From positions 248,001 through 312,000 of the forward strand of contig NC_063076.1 in the NCBI RefSeq assembly GCF_022605165.1: a stretch of DNA of 64,000 bases, read 5' to 3'. This stretch comes from Purpureocillium takamizusanense (taxonomy: Eukaryota > Ascomycota > Sordariomycetes > Hypocreales > Ophiocordycipitaceae). This document shows positions 11,772-22,254 of the stretch, piece by piece. The stretch's first letter is position 1, and each line of letters begins with the position of its first letter. The translations under genes were made by a program, and so were the position numbers. A model generated the notes under the pieces. That model saw only the letters and a list, made by a program, of their open reading frames with translations, searched no databases and was not told where the DNA came from.

Positions 11772-12917
11772 TGGCCCCCCGAGGCGAGAGCGTCGCGCTC
11801 CGCCGTCGACTTGTTGAGGTACTCGGTCAGCTGCTCGTGGTCGAGCTGCTTCTGCTCGCGGGCGCGCAGGAGGGCCTTGAGGGAGAGCGAGTAGGCCTGC
11901 ATGTCGCGCAGGGAGCCCAGGTAGTCCTGGTCCGTCACGTCGCGCAGGCCCCGCAGCCCCGCGGCCGTGTCCTCGACGGACGCGGCGAAGGCGTGCACGG
12001 CGGGCTCGACGCCGGGCTCGAGCGTGATGAGCTTCTGGAACTGCTCCGCCAGGTCGCGCATGTCGGCCTCGAGGTCGGCCTCGCGGCGGACGACGCGCGC
12101 CACCACCTTTTCGATGTGGCCCAGGTCCTCGTCGAGCTTGTCGCTCTTGTCCTTGACCTCGATGAAGCGCCGGTCGGGCTTGTGCACCTTTGTGAAGGCG
12201 TTGATGAAGGTGTCGGCAAAGTTGTCGAAGACGCCGCCGCTCCCGCCGCCGCCGCCTCCACCGCCTCCACCAGGGCCGCCGTCGCTGGCGAGGCTGGCGC
12301 GCGTGCTCCGGCTGCGGACCGTGGCGTTCCAGTCGGGGCTCTCGAGGAAGGCGTGCAGTATGGCCGCGCGGCGGAGCGTCGGGTGCAGCGCCAGGCGGCG
12401 CAGGAAGCGCTGCAGCGAGTGGGCGCGCCGGGCGGTGAAGTCGCCGCCGAAGCGGTCGCCGCGGACGTACTCCATGCGCTGCTTGTCGGGCAGCGGCGGG
12501 ACGGCCGCGGCGGGGAAGTCGCGCGAGAGCTGCTTGAAGAGGAAGACGAAGTCGGTGAAGCGGCGACGGACGGACACGGTCGAGCGCTGGAACGAGGGGA
12601 ACGTGGACTGTGACACCAGGGCTGTCAGCGACAAGTCTTGGAAGGGGGGGCTGCAGTCCGGGGTCGGGGCCCAACAAACATACGTGGGTGGTGATGAGGT
12701 ACGAGACAAAGGCATCCTTGCTGCCGTCATTCTCCTTGAGGGGCGTGCCGACGGCGCACTCGAGGCGTTCGTTGCCCAGCGGCGGCTCGTCCTCGATGCC
12801 CGTCGACGGCCCTTCCATGGTGTGGCCGGGCTCCTCGGCGGGCGGGAGGCGCGACGTCTGGTCGTGGACGTGCTCGCTCCACGAGACGTTGGAGAAGTTT
12901 TCGTGCTCGTCCGCCAT
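11399..12917 (-). CDS. SNX4: Sorting nexin Snx4/Atg24
   Basis: PX-BAR protein that binds PI3P on endosomes and acts in endosome-to-Golgi recycling and selective autophagy. Exons 12917-12684 and 12607-11399, 480 residues; the 76-nt intron is phase 0 and sits inside the PX domain after Y-L-I-T-T-H. The start M-A-D-E-H-E-N-F-S-N-V-S-W fits the family. PX lipid-binding residues are in V-R-R-R-F-T-D-F and in P-L-P-D-K-Q-R-M-E-Y. The rest (about 175-480) is the BAR region with long helices. Two poly-Gly insertions, one between PX and BAR and one inside the BAR region, are unusual additions coded by GCC/GCG repeats. The next gene downstream is convergent KEX2; MDM38 is upstream on the same strand, 700 bp away. 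Confidence 0.92.
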
Positions 12918-13617
12918 GTCGGGCGGACTGCTGCGTCGTCGCGGCCTTTTTGGGTATATGCAGCGGCGGGCGGGCAAAAGGGCGGGTTATGATGCTGCGC
13001 GTACGCTGGGGGTGGAGGTGAGACGGATGGGGCGGGTGTGAGCGATGGAGGGTGAGGTGGTCGTGAGCTCGTCGAGCTGGTGGGGGCAGGTCCCGCACAG
13101 CTGCCTACCCAGGCTGGGCTGTCGCATGCCGTTGCTGCTGCTACGGGGTACTTGGGTCGCGCTGCTCAAGGCACGACGAGCTGCCACCAGAGCAGTTTTC
13201 AGTAGCCCAAAAAACCGGCCGATGCCTCTTTGCGCGATTGCAGGCTCTTGGAGTTGCCTTTCAACGGCGGGCAGTGCCATGCTGCTCCCTGCGCGGCAGC
13301 GGAAACGCATCCAGCACGTAGCCACCCAACAGCTCCGCAAGCGACGATGACGCAGCCGTACGAAGCGGCACCTCCTGTCGTCGCCGCGCCCCAGCCGGGC
13401 AGGTACCCACCCCCCGCTGGCGACGCCGACCGCGGGCGCAGCGGTTCGCGGCTACAGGCACCTAGGTCACTAAGACACCGCGCACCGGGCTTCACGTGCA
13501 AAGCAAAACCGTCTATTGTCTATCGGCCGCGCCGCCCAGCCAGGCGCATGTATATAGTTACAGGCAGGCACACGCAAGGGAAAACTCGCCGCATGGAGTG
13601 GTGTTGGTATGGGCCGC
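12918..13617. other. Intergenic region between MDM38 and SNX4
   Basis: About 700 bp holding the 3' end of MDM38 and the SNX4 promoter. No supported gene or RNA is seen. Confidence 0.5.
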
Positions 13618-15269
13618 TCAGGGCTTCTTCTCCTGCTCCTCGGGCCGCTTGGGCTCCTCGGCGGCCGCCTGGGCCTGCTCCCGCTCGGCCTCGACCATCT
13701 CGCCGGCGACCGACTTCTCCAGGCCCGCGGCCTCGGCCGTCATCTGGCGCTCCTCCTTCTCGTCGATGTCGTCGACGTCGCGCGGCGTCGCCATGCCCGT
13801 GCTCTGGCTCTCCTCGTTCTGCTCGTTCTCCTCCTCGATGAGCTCCTGCTGCTCGCGCAGCACCTCGAGGCGCTGCTTGTTGGTGGCGGCGCCCTCGGCG
13901 TTGTGCACCTCGAGCTCAATCTCGTGGAACAGCTCCTCGGGGATCGACGACAGCACGCCCGTCAGCGCGTCGATCTGGCTCGAGCCCTCGCCCGAGCCCT
14001 GGCCGTACATGTAGGCGTTGCTGAGCACCAGCAGCGTCGACGGCACGCCCTCGCGCAGCCGCAGGTCCAGCCAGCTCTGCAGGTCCGTCCGCATCCGCGC
14101 CGGCGACACGCTGTGCGTGCGGATGCCGCGCGCCGCGCACGCCAGCTGCAGCTCCGACACGGTCAGGCTGTCGACGCCCTCGAAGCTGATGGCCTTGTCG
14201 TCGCGCTTGATCTGGCGCATCCGGTGCCGCACCTGGTACCGCAGCATCATGTCGGTCCCAAACGTGTTGAGGTTCATGTACTTGCACATGGACACGAGCT
14301 GCGGCCGCGACAGGTTGTCGAGCGTCAGGTCGTCGCGGAAGATCTTGCACACCTTGATGACGTCCTCGGCCGTCGGCGCCTCGCCCGTCGAGCGCACCTT
14401 GCGGAAGAAGTTGGCAAACTCCTCCTTCTGCGCCGTCGCCGGGCTCAGCGGCAGGCCCGTCTCCTTGAGCGTCTGCCGCAGGAACGTGCTGACCTCCTTG
14501 CGCGTCGACCGCAGCAGGCTCGCCTTTGCGTCCTTTGACTTTTGGCCCTCGTACGTGCTCGGCAGCATGTTGGGGAACAGCTTCAGCGCCAGCGGCAGCA
14601 GCGCCTCGCCCAGCGGCACGATGATGAAGACGGAAAACGGCACCAGCCGCCCCAGGTCCTGCACCGTCCGCTGCAGCTGCTTGTGCTCGCGCCGCGTCAG
14701 GTCGTAGCCCGCCGCCATCTTGAGCGCCAGCCGCCAGCTGATCTTGATCTCGGCCCCGAGCAGCTTGGTGCCGTCCCAGTAGTGCCGCGCCTCCTTCTTC
14801 ACCTTTTGCCACAGCGTCAGCTTCTTGTCCTCCTTGTCCGCCTTGGCCGCTTCCTGCTTCTCCGCCGCGTCCCCCTTCTTGGCCGCCAGCTCCGCCATGG
14901 CCGCCTCCGCCTTGGTCATGTCGGCGCTCGTCTCGGGCTTCCTCTCGGCCGCTGGAGTGTCGTCCTTGGGCAGCGCCTTCTTGGCCTGCTCGACGTTGAA
15001 CCCGGGCGGCGGCGGCCCGTTGTGCGCGTCCGCCCGGTGCTGCTCGGTGCTGACGTGCCTCATCGGTATCAGGAGCGCCAGCGCGGGTATCTGCGACTGT
15101 CTGCCGACATGGCGCGCGATGACGGCCGGCGCGACGTGCCGGAGGTTCCTGGCTGTTGCTTGGTCAGAGGGCCGGTCCGTCCCACGGGACTCGGGGCGCC
15201 GGGACCAAACTCACCTAATAGGGGGCTCCGAGCGGCCGCTCTCCTGGCGACTGCGGAGGATGCGCTCAT
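13618..15269 (-). CDS. MDM38: Mitochondrial LETM1-family protein Mdm38
   Basis: Inner-membrane protein of the LETM1 family, required for mitochondrial K+/H+ exchange and for insertion of mitochondrially made proteins. Exon 1 15269-15215, exon 2 15152-13618, 529 residues. The 62-nt intron has GTGAGT, a CTGAC branch site and CAACAG, and phase 1+2 fits. The long open frame alone begins M-R-H-V-S-T-E and lacks a targeting signal; adding the first exon gives an Arg/Ala-rich presequence (M-S-A-S-S-A-V-A-R-R-A-A-A-R) with a plausible cleavage near R-H-V-S-T. The membrane span is L-V-P-F-S-V-F-I-I-V-P-L-G near residue 195, followed by the conserved ribosome-binding domain and a Glu/Gln-rich coiled-coil C-terminus. 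Length matches fungal Mdm38. Confidence 0.92.
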
Positions 15270-16103
15270 GGCTGTGGATGGGAGGGGGCGTCGGCGGTCA
15301 GGTTGACATGGGCTGGTCGCGACGATGGAGGTGGGAGAAGGGGGTCAGCACGCGATATGCCGACTTTTTGGAGGGACGTGCTCAGTCCCTGAATGGCGCC
15401 CGCAGCCGCTCAACGGAACCGGCGGCGTGGCGCCCGCGGTCCGGTACGTACCGTTGAGAGCGGGTCACGTGCCGCTCTCGTCCCTTCGATCGGCGGCGCC
15501 GACTTTTCAGCGCAACACCGGGCCCGAGAACCGATGGCATCCCGACGGCATTCGCCACCCCCTGGTGTCATCGAAACAATTGGGAGCTTGCAGCAAGGTT
15601 GATTTTCATCGACGGTCAGCACGGTCTCAGCACGTGGGACCGCCCTTGGGCTGTGCTTAGGAATCTCGGCGGGATGCCACCAATTGCTGCGTAGACGAAC
15701 GCACTGTACTTCGTAGTGCTTGCTGTGCTATTGTAGAGACGCCCGGGCGTTTGTCCGCTGTGCTGGCGGTTCATCGCACGTGTCGCCGCCCAGGTGTCAC
15801 AACCTTGAAGCTACCCGGCAGCGCAGCACGGCGACGCAAAAACGTCCATGTACGGGACTGGTCCCATCGTGTGTCGTTTGCGAATGCCGGCCGAGAAGCG
15901 ACGCGGCGCATCAGGGGCCACTCGGCAGCGATGCGGCATCTGGTGCGCCCCGTGCTGAGTTGGGTGGTGCGCTGCGCCTCACGTGAAACGCGCTCGCTGC
16001 CACCACTCACTGTGAACAAGACGCGCCAACTTCAAACGGGCCAAGCTGGACTCTGCGCAACCTCACGACAGCGCTCGCGACGGCACGCAGGCGACCGCGC
16101 GAC
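15270..16103. other. Divergent promoter region
   Basis: About 830 bp between MDM38 and the gene at 16104, transcribed away from each other. Short open frames only, none supported. Confidence 0.5.
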
Positions 16104-17171
16104 ATGGCCGAGTCCGATCAGGATGCCGAGACCCGCGAGAGGAAGCGGGACAAGTTCAACGACTTTCTGTACGCCCGCCCGCCCGCCGCGCCTCCATGTT
16201 GCTGCCACCACCACCGCAGCCGAGTGACTGACACACGCTCGCCAGCCAGAAGAACCTCAACAAGGGCGAGCTCGCCCTCAAGCACGCCATCGGGCTCGGC
16301 CACCAGCCCAACGTCGTGCCCGTGACGGAGCCGCTGCTCGACGGCCCGCCGCGGCCCGTCGAGGTCGGCTGGCACCCCGTGGGCGGCCTCGCGGGCAAGT
16401 GGTTCGCCGACGAGACGGGCCTCGGCAAGATGATCACCGACAAGATCAACAAGTACCCGGACCCGACGCAGCACTGGGCCGTCCTCGTCGGCGAGTTTGC
16501 CCACCAGCTGTGGATGGTGCGTCGCCCCCCCTCGGAGGGAATTTCGCGCGCAGCAGTCGTGCTCGGCAGCGGCACGGCAGGCCAGACGGCTGACGCGCGC
16601 AGGACGAGAGCTTCCACGTCATTTACACCAACGAGAAGATCAAGCGCGAAGAGTGGCGGACGTTTAGCGTTGGCGAGACGCGCTTCAACGACGATGCCGT
16701 CCGGCAGGCCGGTACGCACCTCACCCCCTCCCCCCCCCACCCCCTCGGAGGAGCCGCGCACGTCCGCGTCTGCTGACGGAGCGCGCAGGAGAGTCGGTGA
16801 TCCAGTCCATCCGGGAGGAGAGGCCCGCGTACAACCTCATCAGCAACAACTGCCAGACCTACGCGCTGCAGCTGCTCGACGCCATCAAGGCCGGCGGCGA
16901 CACGCAGTTCGGCACCACGCTCGCCGTCTACGAGCGGATCAAGGGGCCCGGCAAGGTCATGGACCTGTTCAACAAGCCGGCCGAGGGCGCCGAGGCGCTG
17001 CCGCCCAGCCAGGACACGGTCTCGCTGGCGCAGCAGGTCATGGACGAGAACACGACGCAGCTGGATCCGCAGGAGCAGAGGGACAAGCCGGACGACGAGG
17101 ACAGCGAGAGGAGCGGGGAGGGGGGGGAGAAGAAGAAGCGCGGGCTCTTCTCGCGCATCATGAGACGTTGA
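16104..17171 (+). CDS. Papain-fold-like His/Cys protein (NlpC/P60 or PPPDE-like), four exons
   Basis: Exons 16104-16168, 16246-16516, 16603-16711 and 16789-17171, 275 residues; all junction phases agree. His98 lies in T-Q-H-W-A-V-L-V-G and Cys170 in S-N-N-C-Q-T-Y-A-L-Q-L-L; the order His then Asn-Cys followed by a helix is that of permuted papain-fold families such as PPPDE and LRAT-like proteins. The Asn-Asn-Cys motif starting a helix is the strongest clue. The C-terminal 70 residues are acidic then Lys-rich with no domain. There is no signal peptide, so a cytosolic or nuclear role is likely. The exact family, and whether it is a peptidase or an acyltransferase, cannot be told from sequence reading alone. 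Confidence 0.8.
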
Positions 17172-18283
17172 GCGGGGTTGTGACGAGCAAGCCCTCAATG
17201 TATCGTCGCCGCGGCCTATTACATACTTGTCGTGGCGCACAAGGTGAATACCTAGAACTATGAGTTGAGTCGCCGTGCCCGCCGCTGAAACGTTGACTCT
17301 GGACGAGAGACTCCTGGCCCCTAGGGCCGCCCTGAACCGCTAAATTTAGCACCCACGGGTAATTGCGGGGCCCCGACGACGAGCGATTCAAAGACTCCAA
17401 CACAAACAGCTGCTTTGGCCTCGGCCTGGCCACATGGTTGAGGCAACACCGAGGTGAATTGGCCACTGCGTATACTCTACACTCGTGCTGTAATTACAAA
17501 GTACGTGGCAGCCACGCAAGGGCTGAGCGGGAGGGCTGCGTGGCCTCTGCACGACGCTGTTGCCACGCCCGGGGAGCGATCCGGCTGTTGACCTCTACTG
17601 ACCCTCCCCTTGGATGTCGGTGCAATGGCCGTTCAGTCGACTCCGTGCTGCACGGGCGCTCACCGGCTGAGCCTTGGCCAACGCGACTCCTCGACACCAG
17701 CAATGCCGCGATCTGCAGCGCCACGCCCGCGACCGACCAGCAGGGCGGGCCCAGGCACTCCGGTCCAGACCGCGTCGAGTGGCGTCGGGTCGACGACACA
17801 AGTGTGTGCATGCTGCTTCGTGCAGATGTGGCGCGCGAAGGCGAGCCTCACGTCCAGCGACCGCCTTTGGGCCATTGTCAAGATGCCGTGCTGCGTACGC
17901 CTGTCCCTGGGTGCCGTCACCTATACAGCCCTCGCCCTGAGCGGAAGCAGACTCGCTCACGTTCGACGTTTGTTTCTCGCCGGGAGGGGGGTTCTCGGTC
18001 ATCGGCGGGCTCTGGTTGCAAGTTTGAGAGTCTCGGGCTGTGTGCGCCCAGACTATCGATGAGGCTTCATGATCCCCGTGCGGCTGACGCATTGGACGGA
18101 CCTGTGTCGATCCTTGCGACCATGTACGCTTCCCTGTGCAAGCCCGATTCAGCCCTCATCAGCTCAGGCGTCGCGCGCGGCGCATGGCATCTCTCGTAAA
18201 AAGACGCCCTGCCGCGCGCGTCTGCACGATGGGCTGCAGTCTCGAAACGCCGGTCCAGAGTCGAGTCGAAGCGCGCGGCCGAG
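17172..18283. other. Intergenic region
   Basis: A 278-codon frame stays open at 17363-18199, but its composition (scattered Cys, Arg, Ser; no third-position bias) is that of chance GC-rich sequence. No RNA gene seen. Confidence 0.45.
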
Positions 18284-19573
18284 ATGCGCTGCTCCCTGTC
18301 CCCGTTGTTGAGTCTCCTCCTCCGAGGTCCCGTAGCAGCGATGGCGGACTCCATCGACAAGCCCACCGGTGCCGGCACTGGCGCAAAGACGTACGAAAAA
18401 GTCATCGTCGTCGTCGACCAGCTTCGCCTCGAGTCCACGTTCAGCCCCAGCCTGTCCAACGAGTCGAGCAGCCTGCACCAACCGCGAGACGCGCACCTGC
18501 TGGGCACCCGGCAGCAATGCCTGGTCGGATACGGATACTGCGCCAGTAGGTCGGCCCCTTTGTTCTCCTCTTCCATCTCTGAGCTGCCTTTTGCTGACTT
18601 CGCCGGGCGGGTTCGAAAACAAGGCTTCGGGCGCTGCTGTCCCTCGAGCGGCAAATGCTGCTCCTACGGCTACTGCCTCCCGAGCGGCTCGGCGTGCTGC
18701 CCCAGCGGCCCCTGTGACGCCGGCAAGACGTGCTGCGGCCGGTCCCATTGCGCGCCCCTCGGCGGCGAATGCTGCCGGGACGAGAGCTACTGCGAGGCCG
18801 GGAACCATTGCTACATCGTCGCCGCCCTCGGCCAGAAGCCCGTCTGCTGTACCGACTCGGCGTGCACCGCGCATGTCCTCAACGGCGTCACGACGTACGC
18901 CTCGACCCGGACGACGACGCAGACGTTCACCTCGAGCAGCCAAGACCAAGACTCGACGACCCCTGCCCCGGATCCGACCATCACCTCGCCTCTCCTGTCT
19001 TCGCAGTCGGTCGTGGCGACGACATCTTCCTCGTCGCCGCCGCCGCCCGACTCGGCCAACGGCAACAGCACGCCGGTTGGCGCCATCGTCGGCGGCGTCG
19101 TCGGTGGCGTCGGAGCCGTTGCCCTTGCGGCCCTTGCGGTATTCCTCTTCCTGCGCAGAAAGCCCCAGAGCCCAAGCACGAATGACGCGTACGCACCGCC
19201 ACCCACGGCCTACGTCCCATCTGTCGTATATCAGAACCCTCCGCCAAACCAGCCCCCGTACGGTCAGCAGCCCACCATGCCGGGGGCGAGCGGCCAGGCA
19301 TCATCACACTATCCGCCCGCAGGCAAGGGGCCCGCGTACTACGCGACGCCGCCGCCGCCGCCGCCGCCGCCGCTGGTCAGCCCCCATCACTCGTACCCGT
19401 CCGATCCACGCGGCGGTGTGCCGACGAGCCCGGGCGCCGTCTCGTCCATGAGCGGCTCGGGGGGCCACATGTCGCCGCCTCCGGGATACCACCAGGCCCC
19501 GCGGCCCGTGGTCTACGAGGCGCCCGTGCAGACCTCTGAGAACCATCGCGGGCAAATGCACGAGCTGTCGTGA
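18284..19573 (+). CDS. Cys-rich single-pass membrane protein with proline-rich tail
   Basis: Exons 18284-18545 and 18624-19573, about 403 residues. The 78-nt intron (GTAGGT...ACAAG) has no stop and keeps frame; removing it joins two halves of a Cys-rich block. Order: weak signal peptide (M-R-C-S-L-S-P-L-L-S-L-L-L), a linker, a Cys-rich extracellular domain (residues about 80-165) with repeated C-C-P and C-C-x-x-x-x-C patterns, a Ser/Thr-rich stalk, one membrane span (A-I-V-G-G-V-V-G-G-V-G-A-V-A-L) followed by R-R-K, and a Pro/Gly/Tyr-rich cytosolic tail with a run of nine prolines. This layout is common in fungal cell-wall or surface sensor proteins. The first 60 residues are the least certain part and a further intron could lie there. 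Confidence 0.75.
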   Translation: MRCSLSPLLSLLLRGPVAAMADSIDKPTGAGTGAKTYEKVIVVVDQLRLESTFSPSLSNESSSLHQPRDAHLLGTRQQCLVGYGYCASRSAPLFSSSISELPFADFAGRVRKQGFGRCCPSSGKCCSYGYCLPSGSACCPSGPCDAGKTCCGRSHCAPLGGECCRDESYCEAGNHCYIVAALGQKPVCCTDSACTAHVLNGVTTYASTRTTTQTFTSSSQDQDSTTPAPDPTITSPLLSSQSVVATTSSSSPPPPDSANGNSTPVGAIVGGVVGGVGAVALAALAVFLFLRRKPQSPSTNDAYAPPPTAYVPSVVYQNPPPNQPPYGQQPTMPGASGQASSHYPPAGKGPAYYATPPPPPPPPLVSPHHSYPSDPRGGVPTSPGAVSSMSGSGGHMSPPPGYHQAPRPVVYEAPVQTSENHRGQMHELS

Positions 19574-19803
19574 TGGGACGCTTGGTATGCGACTGTTTGA
19601 GCATGCGTCAGGCTCGGGCGTGTCAGCATCGGACGGGGCGCGCATGCTCACGACACAGCACGAAGACCGTACCATAGGCTACACCGGGTTCAGATGAAAT
19701 TCCCAGCGTCGGGTTCCGTCACGTATTTTGGCCTGACGAGACGACGGACGAATGTTGGCATTCACTGTTCACTTGTCGGGGAGCCCGAGCCCAACCCCCG
19801 CCC

Positions 19804-21434
19804 TCACTTGCGAATGGACCCTCCAAGAATGAACTTTGGATATGTATACGAGCCGTCGACAAGTTCGTCGGTGGCTCCATAGAAGCGTACTCGTTATTGT
19901 TAGCGTCATCCAATGCAGCGTCGAAGCGTCCGCACGTACAGTTGATTGAAAACCGGCCGCCGCGCGCGTCCACGGGGAGCCAACTGCCTTGAAGTTAGCC
20001 GGCGCGTCCAGGCCTGCTCTCTGCCAGCTAACGTACTTGCTCGTCCAGTTTGACGGCGGTTCGGTCTCGCTCGACTGAAGCAAAATGTCGAACGGGCCGT
20101 CCGGGCCCTCGGACAGCGAACGCCCGTCCGGGAAGGTGAGGTTGCTCCGGTCCCCCAAGGCGTAGCGCCGGAGCCGGTTCGGCACCAGGAACTGATCGGG
20201 CCCGTACACGGTCAGGCTCCAGAACCCACCCTCGACGGTCTTGGGCCGGCGGGAGAACCGGACAATGTACGACTGGTTGGCCCCGAGCTCCAGCGTGGGC
20301 GATACCGGGTACAGCACCTGGTCCTGGGTGAGGGCGAGATACCCGCGGGCAGCGATAAAGTATCGTGCCTGGTAGTAGGAGCCGTACAGGCCCACCGGCT
20401 GGCTCAGGGTCCAGTTGTTTCCCATGTCGTGGACGAAGCCCGGCATGGCGCGCAGGGCGGCCACCGAGTCGTTGGCCGCCGCGGTGGCCCTCGTCAAGTT
20501 GGTCCCCGGCGGCTGTGTGAACCGCCCGGCGGCGATGCCTGCGTCCTCCAAAAGACGGGCGACCCAGGCCCGGTCCTGCGGAATGTAGGGTGCGTTGTGC
20601 GCGGACAGCGCCGCGGTCAGTCTCAGGATGGCGACCTCGAGGGAGGTCTCTGGGCCGGGGCGATGGGCTGGATCCCAGAACAGGCTCAGGTTGAACGGCG
20701 GGATGGTCGAGGTGTCGTAACGCGGTCGTTCAGAGACCAGAAGCCGCTTCTGAAACCCGTGCACCTTGTCCAAGTCTCCCCCGTCGCTCTTGACCAGGAT
20801 CCTCGTGATGGAAAGGGCATAGGGCGTGGGCACGTTGACGAACGCCTTGAACGGCCCCTCGGCCCCTTGGCGCTGCAGCCCGGCGTTGTTGGGGGCGTAT
20901 CGCACCAAGTAGTCGCCGGGCCCGTCTTTGCCGAGGTTCCCAATGTTGGCGATGTCATTGCCGTATCTGCGTCGCGCGTCAGCGGAGGGCCAGCGCAGCG
21001 CGGCGCAGGCTTCACTCGAGGCTCACAGGTCCAGGAACGCTTGCGACCAGTATCGGCCGTCAAACTCGGGGACGGCGAGCACGAGGTCAGACGCGGACAA
21101 GTCGACCAAGACTATCGAGTAGACCGTGTCGACGTTTGGCCGGACCACCGCGATCGCGCCCGGCTCGGCCAGCTCCGCCTGGTGATGGAAGCGGTTTGTC
21201 CTGACATGTCCGTCGAGGGGCTGCAGGAACTCGCCCAGCGCGTACAGCGGGTATCCGTACTGCAGGCACGCGTCAGGTCTCGTTCCTGGTCACCAACACA
21301 AGGAGCAAGCATCAGACCTGGTACGCAAACGCCAGGGCGTTTTGCCGGCATGCTTGTGTAACGCAAGACTCTGCCAACGCCGGACTGGAGGCCGCCAGCC
21401 CGACGAGGGCGCCCCCGATGACCGGGAGTCTCAT
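19804..21434 (-). CDS. Secreted DUF1254/DUF1214 protein, five exons
   Basis: Exons 21434-21318, 21259-21027, 20966-20037, 19983-19940 and 19889-19804 rebuild a 469-residue protein in which every junction phase agrees. The N-terminus (M-R-L-P-V-I-G-G-A-L-V-G-L-A-A-S) is a signal peptide. Then come A-Y-Q-Y-G-Y-P-L, V-V-R-P-N-V-D-T-V-Y-S and G-R-Y-W-S-Q-A-F-L-D-L-Y-G-N, hallmarks of DUF1254. The C-terminal part has G-F-W-S-L-T-V-Y and Y-A-L-G-D-R-S, and after two small introns N-W-L-P and L-R-F-Y-G-A, hallmarks of DUF1214. Proteins of this pair are common in bacteria and scattered in fungi; their biochemical role is not settled. Several N-glycosylation sites fit secretion. The gene converges on the Cys-rich membrane protein gene 230 bp away. 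Confidence 0.9.
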
Positions 21435-22254
21435 TCTCACGCTGTGTCCTCGGAGAAACGATCAAGGTGCTTTGAGGGGCCGACGAGTTAAGTGCGCCGC
21501 CGGGACGGTATAAGTAGTGGCCACCCGACACCTCCGGCAATCCGGATCGTCGCTTGTTGTGTGCGGAAGGGAGGGCATTTCCACAACGTGGGAAGGAAGG
21601 TGGCACCCGGTGGCCCCATATACGAAGGTACGTACAGTATACAATCTCTCTCTCTCTCTCCCTGCATTACAAGATAGAGGACCAAGTCCTCGCAGAGTCT
21701 CATTTTGGTGACAATCTGTTTTTTTCACTCTCCTCCGTCATGCCTCTCCTCGTGCAATAATCGATCGACGGCCCCGCGCCACATTTGCAGCAGGTCTCTG
21801 TTGTGCCCAGGCATTGCACTGCAAGAAGCACTCACCACGCGTACCTACGCAAACCTGACATCATTGATAGCTTGGTTCGCGCAACCGGATCCTTCCTTTC
21901 AGCGGTCAGATCGCCCTGGCGACCCACAGCTTCATGGCCTGCGGGGGCATCGCGGGCAACGGAGGCCAAGGGCAAGTTTGGTTCAGCGCGGGACTCCTTG
22001 CCTCTTGCAAGTGAATCACGCTTACGGAAACCCAAACGGCACTACGCACCGAACCAAGGCGTTTCGTCGGCGGCTTTGACCATCGGCTCCGGGAGTGCAC
22101 TCCGAGTCCTCTTCAACTGCGTGTACCATTCAAGACCCTGAGTTGTGCGCACAGTCTGGGCATCAACTTGTCACTTACTACTTCACAGCGAATGGCAAGC
22201 TAACAAGGCCCGGGCCGAAACTACAACCCTACCACTCCGACGACAGGACAGACC
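21435..22254. other. Intergenic region
   Basis: Promoter side of the DUF1254 gene and 3' side of the beta-helix gene. A CT dinucleotide run is at about 21645-21661. No gene supported. Confidence 0.5.

Noticed and set aside
11339..12613. A 424-codon plus-strand frame
   Set aside because: Mirror of the SNX4 gene; the minus strand has PX and BAR motifs.
17363..18199. A 278-codon open frame
   Set aside because: No codon bias, no recognisable domain and no splice context; expected by chance in GC-rich DNA.
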